A stretch of 64,000 nt of DNA from Pelagimonas sp050633425 (GTDB lineage: Bacteria; Pseudomonadota; Alphaproteobacteria; Rhodobacterales; Rhodobacteraceae), in NCBI RefSeq assembly GCF_050633425.1, contig NZ_JBOEGM010000013.1, positions 124,001 through 188,000 on the forward strand, written 5' to 3'. Positions within the stretch are counted from its first letter, which is position 1. Each line of letters begins with the position of its first letter. Below are positions 58,282-64,000 of the stretch, piece after piece. The notes beneath the pieces are model-generated. The model saw nothing but the letters and a program-made list of their open reading frames with translations, was not told where the DNA came from and did not search any database. Made by a program: the position numbers and the translations under genes.

Positions 58282-59771
58282 TACATCACCGCGCCGATCT
58301 GCCACGGCACGAATTCGAAATCGCCAAGGCCCTGCGCCTCGGATTTCGTGGCCTCGCCGCTGGCCATCCGAAGCCACATTTCATAAATCTCGCGCCCGAC
58401 CTCTTCGATCGTGGCCGCGCCGGTCAAAATCTTGCCTGCATCGACATCCATATCGTCGGTCAGGCGGTCATACATCTGGCTGTTGGTGGCGACTTTCATA
58501 CAGGGGGACGGCTTGGATCCAAAGGCCGATCCGCGCCCGGTGGTAAAGCACACAAGGTTGCAGCCCGACGCAATTTGCCCGGTGACCGAGGCGGGGTCAT
58601 AGCCGGGGCTGTCCATAAAAGTGAACCCTTTGGCTGTCACCTCTTCGGCGTATTTATAGACGCCAGTCAAAGGCGAGGTGCCCCCCTTGGCCGCAGCGCC
58701 CAGTGATTTTTCTAGGATCGTGGTCAGGCCGCCCTTTTTATTTCCGGGCGATGGATTGTTGTCCATACTGCCCTTGTTGCGGGTGGTGTAATCTTCCCAC
58801 CAGTCGATCAGCTCGATCAGTTTGCCGCCGACGGTCTCGTCTACTGCGCGCGCGGTGAGCAAATGTTCGGCACCGTAAATCTCGGGGGTTTCGGCCAGAA
58901 CTCCGGTGCCGCCTTGGGCCACCAACAGATCGCAGGCATGCCCCACCGCAGGGTTGGCAGAAATGCCCGACCACGCATCAGATCCGCCACATTGCAACCC
59001 AACCATCAATTCGGATGCGGGGCAGGGGGTGCGTGTGGCCTCATTGACCAAGGGCAGCATGGCGTTGATTTTGGCGATGCCCATATCAACGGTTTTGCGC
59101 AATCCTCCGACATCCTGAATGTTCATGGATTGGAAAAACGGGCCGGGTTTGAGGCCATAGGCCTCGACCAGCCAATCAATCTGGTTCATCTCGCAGCCCA
59201 ATCCGGCCATCAAAACCGCGCCGATATTGGGGTTGCGGGCGTATCCCCACATCACCCGCTGCAAGGCTTCAAAGCCGGTGCCATCGCCGCCCATTCCGCA
59301 TCCTGTGCCATGCACAAAGGCCACGACACCATCGACATTGGGGTATTGGGCCATAATTTCGGGTGTAAAGGCTTGGGCAATCATGCGCGCGGCGGTGGCC
59401 GAACAGTTCACCGATGTCAGCACGGCAATATAATTGCGGGTGCCCACCCGGCCGGTGTCGCGGCGATAGCCCATAAATGTGTCTTGGGTTTCAGCCGGGG
59501 TTACGGGGCGCAGGTTGGTGGCAAATTCATAGGTCGCCTCGACCGTGCGAAAGGCGAGATTGTGGGTGTGGACATGGGCGCCTGCAACGATGTCTTCGGA
59601 GGCAAAGCCGATGGTTTGAGCGTATTTTTGTACTTTTTCCCCAGCAGCAATATCACGCAGTGCCAGCTTGTGACCGCGCGGGATTGGCTCAACCGCGCCA
59701 TGCTCACCCGGTTTCAGGGGGGTCAATGCCGTGGCAACATTGTCATCGGGGGAAAGTCGAGTGGTCGTCAT
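58281..59771 (-). CDS. uxaA: Altronate dehydratase family protein (UxaA/GarD type)
   Basis: 496 residues, with the small SAF domain (PRGHKLALRDIAAGEKVQKYAQTIGFA, near residues 28-55) fused to the large domain (GYRRDTGRVGTRNYIAVLTSVNCSATAARMI, GLQCGGSDAWSGISANPAVG). E. coli UxaA is of similar length. It dehydrates D-altronate to 2-keto-3-deoxygluconate; galactarate dehydratase GarD is the main alternative. Downstream of the TRAP genes after a strong hairpin. Confidence 0.85.
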   Translation of the reverse strand: MTTTRLSPDDNVATALTPLKPGEHGAVEPIPRGHKLALRDIAAGEKVQKYAQTIGFASEDIVAGAHVHTHNLAFRTVEATYEFATNLRPVTPAETQDTFMGYRRDTGRVGTRNYIAVLTSVNCSATAARMIAQAFTPEIMAQYPNVDGVVAFVHGTGCGMGGDGTGFEALQRVMWGYARNPNIGAVLMAGLGCEMNQIDWLVEAYGLKPGPFFQSMNIQDVGGLRKTVDMGIAKINAMLPLVNEATRTPCPASELMVGLQCGGSDAWSGISANPAVGHACDLLVAQGGTGVLAETPEIYGAEHLLTARAVDETVGGKLIELIDWWEDYTTRNKGSMDNNPSPGNKKGGLTTILEKSLGAAAKGGTSPLTGVYKYAEEVTAKGFTFMDSPGYDPASVTGQIASGCNLVCFTTGRGSAFGSKPSPCMKVATNSQMYDRLTDDMDVDAGKILTGAATIEEVGREIYEMWLRMASGEATKSEAQGLGDFEFVPWQIGAVM

Positions 59772-59798
59772 TTAGGTCTCAAATTCTCAAATCTTGGG

Positions 59799-59832
59799 AA
59801 AGAACGCGGCCAGTGTTTTGGCCGCGTTCTTT
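59799..59832 (-). terminator. 14-bp hairpin between dctM and uxaA
   Basis: AAAGAACGCGGCCA pairs perfectly with TGGCCGCGTTCTTT across a six-base loop, between the dctM stop and the uxaA start. On the minus strand the T-run is short (CTTTCCC), so it may be a partial terminator that sets transporter above enzyme level, or a processing site. Confidence 0.78.
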
Positions 59833-59836
59833 GAGT

Positions 59837-61432
59837 TTACAGGAATATCGTCACAATGGGAGGCCAGATCAGCAGAACCGAGAGGGCCATCAATTGCAGC
59901 GCAATGAAGGGCAGGAACCCTTTGAAGATGTCCGTCAGGGAAATATGCGCCGGAGCAACGGATTTTAGATAGAAAGCCGCAGGACCAAAGGGAGGCGACA
60001 AGAAGGACACCTGCATGTTCATACAGAAGACCACACCGAACCAGATCGGGATAAATTTGGGATCAACCGAGCCCAGGAAACCAATCTCTTCGGGGGGCAA
60101 TTTGACAACGATGGGCAGGAACACAGGCATGATCAGCAACACAATGCCAACCCAGTCCATGAACATCCCCATGATCAAAAACACCACCATCATCACCAAA
60201 ATAATTCCCATTGTCGGCATGTCTGCCCCAACGATCATATTGGCCACAAAGGTCGGTCCGCCAGCCAAAGTATAAGCCGCCGCAAGAGCCGCCGCACCAA
60301 TGGTGACCCAAATAATGGTGCCGGTCGATTTGATGGTCCGCATCACCGCGTCCCAAACAATATCGAACGTCATTTCACGCCGGATCAACCCGATGACAAA
60401 CACCGCAACAACACCCATGCCTGCGGCCTCGGTGATTCCGGTGATGCCACCATAGATGCTCCCCAAAACAACGCCGATCACCACGGTGGGCGCGATCAGG
60501 CCTTTGCCCATTTCCCAGCCCGTAGCAGTGCGCTCACGCCCCACAATGACAAAGACCACCGCGGCACAGAGCACAAATGCGCCTATGATCCATGGGATGT
60601 TTGACACCATGCCAAGCGGGATCGGATCGACGCCTTCGGTGATCTTGTTTTCACCTGTGACGGTAAAGAACAGAGCACGCAGAAAGATAGCGCCGGTGAC
60701 CCACATGCCAAACCGTGCGAGGAAGCCAAGGAACATCAAACCCTTTTCACGCCCTGCCGGGGCACCCGGTTCTTCGGGTGGCAAGGGGGCCTGATCGGGG
60801 TCCATCTGTGTGCGGATGATGATGTAGACGATAAAGAAAGACGCCAACATAAACCCGGGCAAGAAGGAGGCTGTGAACAGCGCCTTGATCGAGGTCTCCG
60901 TCACCAACCCGTAAAAGATCAGGACGATTGAGGGCGGGATCATTGTTCCCAATGAGCCGCTGGCGCAGATCGTTCCGATGGCAAGGTTCTGGTTGTACCC
61001 AAGACGTAGCATCTGGGGCAGAGCGATGAGGCCGAGCAGAACCACTTCGCCGCCGATAATGCCCGACATCGCCGCCATGATGACCGCCATGATAGAGGTC
61101 ACAATCGCAATACCGCCACGCATCCGGCTCATCCAAACGTTGAGCGAGCTATACATATCCCGCGCGATACCGGAGCGTTCCAGTAGCGCGGCCATAAATA
61201 TGAAGAGCGGCACCGATATGAGGACGTAATTGGTCATCTGTCGGTAAACCGCCTGCCCAAGCACGTTAAACGGCCCCATGCCAAAGCGGCCAAACATCAG
61301 GTCAGGCCCAAATTTCAGCAGCAGAGTCGCCACCGCCAGAAACGCTGAGGCAAAGCCAAGCGGCATGCCGATTGCCAGCAATGCAAACATGCCGAGCAGA
61401 ATGATTAGGCTGAGTGTGCCTACATCAACCAT
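59837..61432 (-). CDS. dctM: TRAP transporter large permease DctM
   Basis: 531 residues, about 13 membrane segments; family motifs LGMFALLAIGMPLGFASAFLA, GEVVLLGLIALPQMLRLGYN, SGSLGTMIPPSIVLIFYGLV and FLIMGMFMDWVGIVLLIMPVF. With DctQ and DctP it forms a high-affinity sodium-driven importer, probably for hexuronates or aldonates given the regulon. Overlaps dctQ by one base. Confidence 0.95.
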   Translation of the reverse strand: MVDVGTLSLIILLGMFALLAIGMPLGFASAFLAVATLLLKFGPDLMFGRFGMGPFNVLGQAVYRQMTNYVLISVPLFIFMAALLERSGIARDMYSSLNVWMSRMRGGIAIVTSIMAVIMAAMSGIIGGEVVLLGLIALPQMLRLGYNQNLAIGTICASGSLGTMIPPSIVLIFYGLVTETSIKALFTASFLPGFMLASFFIVYIIIRTQMDPDQAPLPPEEPGAPAGREKGLMFLGFLARFGMWVTGAIFLRALFFTVTGENKITEGVDPIPLGMVSNIPWIIGAFVLCAAVVFVIVGRERTATGWEMGKGLIAPTVVIGVVLGSIYGGITGITEAAGMGVVAVFVIGLIRREMTFDIVWDAVMRTIKSTGTIIWVTIGAAALAAAYTLAGGPTFVANMIVGADMPTMGIILVMMVVFLIMGMFMDWVGIVLLIMPVFLPIVVKLPPEEIGFLGSVDPKFIPIWFGVVFCMNMQVSFLSPPFGPAAFYLKSVAPAHISLTDIFKGFLPFIALQLMALSVLLIWPPIVTIFL

Positions 61433-62253
61433 TATTTATCCTCCTCGGATAAGTCTAACGTACGGCGAATATTTTCGATTTCTGTCTCGTCAATTTCATC
61501 CGCAGGAGAGTGATGTTCAGGGGCTTTGTTCCAATCTGAAATCAGATTTGACAAGGCTTGGATGGCCACAAGAATGATCATGAAAATGATCGCAGGCTTG
61601 ATGGTTGCAGGAATGGGCGGATCCCAGGCCGTGCCAAAGGTTTCCATCCGCAGGAATTTTGCCTTGGCCTCGTTGTATCCGCCCCAGAACAGGCAGATCG
61701 TAAAGACCCAGATCAAAAAGACCGAAATGCAATCAGACAGTTTTTGCATCCATCGCGGCATCATATCATAGATGATATAGATGCGGATGTGGCTGCGTTG
61801 CTGCATGGCGTAAAGCCCTGCCAACAAAAACAAAAAGCCAGCAAGCCAAAGCGACAATTCATTGGCCCAAAGCGTGCCTGAGGCAAAGACATAGCGCGAG
61901 ATGACTTCGTAAAACATCACGACCACGATCAAGGGCAGGGCAATCATAGAGAGGCGCGCACAGATCAATGAGACAATGTCAAAGAAGCCCGAGGGTTCAG
62001 ATTCAATGGCGCCAACCGTGTCGGACAGATAGACCGAGGCAAAGAACACGGCACCAAGAACGGCGGCGAGCGTGATATAAACGATCAACCGGCCTTCGGG
62101 ACGCAACATCTGATGCATGCCGATTTCGCTTCCCAAAAAGGCATTTGAGAAAGCAAGGCCGCCAACCAGCAGGGCGGTGGCGGCACCAAATCCGATCATC
62201 AGTAATCGCACGGGCTGGCGGGCAGAGCCGAGCCAGACAGAAGGTGAGGACAT
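61432..62253 (-). CDS. dctQ: TRAP transporter small permease DctQ (extended)
   Basis: 273 residues. The core DctQ domain occupies the C-terminal part (VISRYVFASGTLWANELSLWLAGFLFLLAG and QRSHIRIYIIYDMMP). About 90 extra N-terminal residues add two hydrophobic segments (LLMIGFGAATALLVGGLAF and LIVYITLAAVLGAVFFASVYL), giving about six instead of four. The role of the extra pair is unknown. Confidence 0.9.
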   Translation of the reverse strand: MSSPSVWLGSARQPVRLLMIGFGAATALLVGGLAFSNAFLGSEIGMHQMLRPEGRLIVYITLAAVLGAVFFASVYLSDTVGAIESEPSGFFDIVSLICARLSMIALPLIVVVMFYEVISRYVFASGTLWANELSLWLAGFLFLLAGLYAMQQRSHIRIYIIYDMMPRWMQKLSDCISVFLIWVFTICLFWGGYNEAKAKFLRMETFGTAWDPPIPATIKPAIIFMIILVAIQALSNLISDWNKAPEHHSPADEIDETEIENIRRTLDLSEEDK

Positions 62254-62286
62254 AAGTGTGTTTCCTTGAATGACAGGAAAACTGAT

Positions 62287-62315
62287 CCCGGCGCGAAGGT
62301 GGGCTTCGCGCCGGG
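62287..62315 (-). terminator. 12-bp hairpin between dctP and dctQ
   Basis: CCCGGCGCGAAG pairs perfectly with CTTCGCGCCGGG over loop GTGGG, between the dctP stop (62336) and the dctQ start (62253). There is no T-run, so it is more likely an mRNA stabiliser or attenuator that favours the binding protein. Confidence 0.75.
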
Positions 62316-62335
62316 CAGTCAGTCAGCCCAAGGGC

Positions 62336-63358
62336 TTATTCGGAAACGAGACCAAGCTGGGTCAAGTAACCAAGGTGGCTGGCAACCAGCGCTTTCGCTT
62401 CGTCTGTGGTGGCAAATTCGGGCCATGTGGCCTGAGCAGCGTCACGGAAAGACTGCAGGTCTTCATCAGACCACGCGTGAAGCGTCACACCATCGGCGCG
62501 CAGCTGAGCCGCGGCTTCGGCGTTTTTCTTTTCAAAGGTCAGCGCAGTTTGCAGCGCCAGCTTTTGCATCGCGGTGTCCATGATGGCGCGATGGCTGTCG
62601 CTCAGACCATCCCAAACCATCTTGTTACAGGCCAGGTGATCCGAAGGCATGGAGTGGAAGCCGGGATAGTTGGCGTGCTTGACCAGATCATAGAGACCCA
62701 GACCAACGTTGTTTGCGAGGCCAGACGCATCCGCACCGTCGATGATGCCGGTTTCAAGCGCGGTAAAGATTTCGGTGAAATCCATCACGATCGGCTTGGC
62801 GCCCAGCTTTTCAAAGATTTTGGTTTCCATGCCGGGAGGCGAACGGAATTTCCAGTCTTTGAAGGCGGCAGGGCCGTCGATTGGCTTGGATGATGCCAGT
62901 GATTCCTGACCGTAAACCCACCAGCCCACAAGCTGCATGCCAAAGCCGTTATAGAGTTCTTGTGCCGCGTCGTAACCGCCACCGTGATACAGCCAGCTCA
63001 GCTGTTGGTAGGGCGTGTCGTAGCCACCCATGATGTCGCCCACAAACTGGAACGCGGGGTTTTTACCGGTCTGATAACCGCCACCAGTCATGTCGCAGTC
63101 CAGAATGCCGTTGGCCGCCGCGTCAAAGGTTTCAACCGACGCCACAACCGAAGACGAGAAGAACATCTCGATATCAATTGAGCCGTTCGACATCAGTTCA
63201 ACATCGTCGGCGAATTGCTGAGCGAGCTGACCAGATACGGTTTCTGGCGCGTAATGTGTTTGGATCCGCAAGGTCACATCAGCCGCCATGGCCGCGCCGC
63301 CTGCTACGGTCAATGCGGTGGCCGCAACCGTATTTAGAATCGTTTTCTTAAGTGTCAT
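62336..63358 (-). CDS. dctP: TRAP transporter solute-binding protein DctP
   Basis: 340 residues with a signal peptide (TILNTVAATALTVAGGAAMAA, cleavage near residue 26). DctP motifs: SGQLAQQFADDVELMSNG, WKFRSPPGMETKIFEKLGAKPI and the GAD-containing TGIIDGADASG. The periplasmic ligand is probably a sugar acid. Two TGGTATACCA sites lie upstream, the nearer one 74 bases from the start. Confidence 0.95.
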   Translation of the reverse strand: MTLKKTILNTVAATALTVAGGAAMAADVTLRIQTHYAPETVSGQLAQQFADDVELMSNGSIDIEMFFSSSVVASVETFDAAANGILDCDMTGGGYQTGKNPAFQFVGDIMGGYDTPYQQLSWLYHGGGYDAAQELYNGFGMQLVGWWVYGQESLASSKPIDGPAAFKDWKFRSPPGMETKIFEKLGAKPIVMDFTEIFTALETGIIDGADASGLANNVGLGLYDLVKHANYPGFHSMPSDHLACNKMVWDGLSDSHRAIMDTAMQKLALQTALTFEKKNAEAAAQLRADGVTLHAWSDEDLQSFRDAAQATWPEFATTDEAKALVASHLGYLTQLGLVSE

Positions 63359-63428
63359 TCTTTCCTCCCCGAGGCGACTCTCCTCCAGTCACCTTTGTTT
63401 TTAAGGCAAAATAAACTGCCCTTTGATT

Positions 63429-63444
63429 AGATGGTATACCATCT
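63429..63444. promoter_or_regulatory. TGGTATACCA operator (site d)
   Basis: The core extends into a perfect 16-bp palindrome AGATGGTATACCATCT, 71 bases upstream of dctP, on the dctP side of the dctP/gntR gap. Confidence 0.85.
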
Positions 63445-63485
63445 GCGCCTCACGCTAGCGAAAGCGTGGTCGACAATCAACAGAT

Positions 63486-63499
63486 TTTGGTATACCAAA
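63486..63499. promoter_or_regulatory. TGGTATACCA operator (site e)
   Basis: TTTGGTATACCAAA is a perfect 14-bp palindrome centred 56 bases from site d, in the gntR/dctP gap. It probably mediates gntR autoregulation and, through looping or cooperative binding with site d, dctP repression. Confidence 0.85.
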
Positions 63500-63550
63500 T
63501 TTTGCACTCGACTTTTGGACCGAAGCTCAGAACAAGGGCTGAAGCCAAAA

Positions 63551-63660
63551 TGGCCTGAGTAAGGACTTGAGCAAGGACCTGAGCGGGGGCCTAAGTGTGA
63601 GGCTGAGCGGGGGCCAGAACAGGGCCAGAGCGGGGCCAGAACTGGGGCTGAGTGGGGCAG
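63551..63660. repeat. Degenerate GC-rich tandem repeat in the gntR leader
   Basis: About nine imperfect units of 11-12 bases resembling GGACCTGAGCGG or GGGCCAGAGCGG run without a break from the end of the operator region to the gntR ribosome site. Copies differ by 1-4 bases. With the two operators (sites d and e) this fills most of the 309-base dctP/gntR gap. Confidence 0.7.
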
Positions 63661-63667
63661 GGGAACA

Positions 63668-64000
63668 ATGGCCGAAGAAAACCGATTTGAGCATATTTCC
63701 AACCGTCTGAGACGTGCGATTCTGCGTGGCGATCTGGCTCCGGGGTCTCCGATCAAGGAACGCGACAACGCTGCTGAAATGGGGGTGAGCCGAACCCCGA
63801 TGCGCGAAGCGATCCGTCAATTGGCCAACGAAGGTCTGGTGGTTTTACGGCCGTCACGCAGCCCGATTGTCGCCGATCCATCCTGGAAAGAAATCTCGGA
63901 TTGCATGGATTTGGTGCGCGCACTTGAGTTGCTATCGGGCGAATTGGCCTGCGCCAAGGCGAGCGACGAAGAGATCGAACAGATCGCGGCCATCCAAGCG
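63668..64000 (+). CDS. GntR family regulator, FadR subfamily (3' end beyond window)
   Basis: The first 111 residues are visible. The N-terminal winged helix is clear: LRRAILRGDLAPGSPIKERDNAAEMGVSRTPMREAIRQLANEGLVVL, and the start of an FCD domain follows (DLVRALELLSGELACAKASDEE). AGGGG precedes ATG 63668. It is divergent from dctP. It is the obvious candidate to bind the five TGGTATACCA sites, a core like that reported for the uronate regulators UxuR/ExuR of the same subfamily. It would respond to a sugar acid or KDG-type intermediate. Confidence 0.9.
   Translation, partial: MAEENRFEHISNRLRRAILRGDLAPGSPIKERDNAAEMGVSRTPMREAIRQLANEGLVVLRPSRSPIVADPSWKEISDCMDLVRALELLSGELACAKASDEEIEQIAAIQA

Noticed and set aside
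1..64000. CRISPR arrays, tRNA or rRNA genes, insertion sequences, prophage or att sites
   Set aside because: No regularly spaced repeats, cloverleaf-like sequence, transposase or integrase motifs were seen. The only tandem repeats are short duplications of 11-19 bases and a degenerate 12-bp array.

Overview
This 64 kb window reads as chromosomal DNA of a marine alphaproteobacterium of the Rhodobacteraceae (Roseobacter group). The evidence is gene content: an MttB-family methyltransferase beside a TMADH-like demethylase, two TRAP systems (one TAXI-type with a UspA partner, one DctPQM), PreT/PreA pyrimidine reduction, many FadR-type GntR, TetR, RpiR and LacI regulators, and tightly packed operons with ATGA or TAATG stop/start overlaps. 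I see no tRNA, rRNA, CRISPR, prophage or intact insertion sequence. This is a metabolic accessory region made of regulator-plus-pathway cassettes.

Layout. 1-2.2 kb: a MATE transporter cut by the window edge and ychF with its terminator. 2.2-2.7 kb: a gene-free stretch holding what looks like a decayed RTX-repeat gene. 2.7-4.5 kb: a SLAC1/TehA-type channel facing a GntR regulator. 4.5-8.9 kb: TetR, MttB-like methyltransferase and a TMADH/N-methylproline-demethylase-like flavoprotein, a probable methylamine or betaine cassette. 8.9-12.7 kb: a TetR gene with repeated ACTGATCGGT operators and a four-gene set (NTF2-like, PPOX-like, exported alpha/beta hydrolase, PhzF-like). 12.9-18 kb: LacI-controlled four-carbon sugar acid operon ltnD-mgsA-otnK-otnC-otnI, in which methylglyoxal synthase sits among enzymes that make its substrate, DHAP.

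18-31.4 kb: a complete reductive pyrimidine pathway (preT, preA, dihydropyrimidinase, carbamoyl-amidase) with an NMT1/THI5-type ABC importer and several small unknown proteins. Two tandem RutR-like TetR genes lie behind two boxes that match the RutR consensus. 31.4-38.9 kb: a DadA-like oxidase, an FAH-family hydrolase, and a TAXI-TRAP transporter with UspA under an RpiR regulator. 39-47.7 kb: aminotransferases, a flavin monooxygenase, a 2-hydroxyacid dehydrogenase, an Lrp regulator, a zinc alcohol dehydrogenase and an unresolved, possibly decayed stretch at 45.8-46.5 kb.

47.8-64 kb: a sugar-acid catabolic region. One operon carries an FAD-linked oxidase, a KDG kinase, a DenD-like dehydrogenase and an SDR. 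A second carries an IlvD/Edd dehydratase and an SDR. A long third one carries dctP-dctQ-dctM-uxaA-Gfo/Idh-3HIBDH-DMT. A GntR/FadR gene begins at 63668 and runs off the end. Five copies of the palindrome TGGTATACCA lie only in the promoter regions of these units, of gntR itself, and of the aminotransferase/monooxygenase pair near 41.8 kb. They appear to form one local regulon and are the strongest unifying signal in the window.
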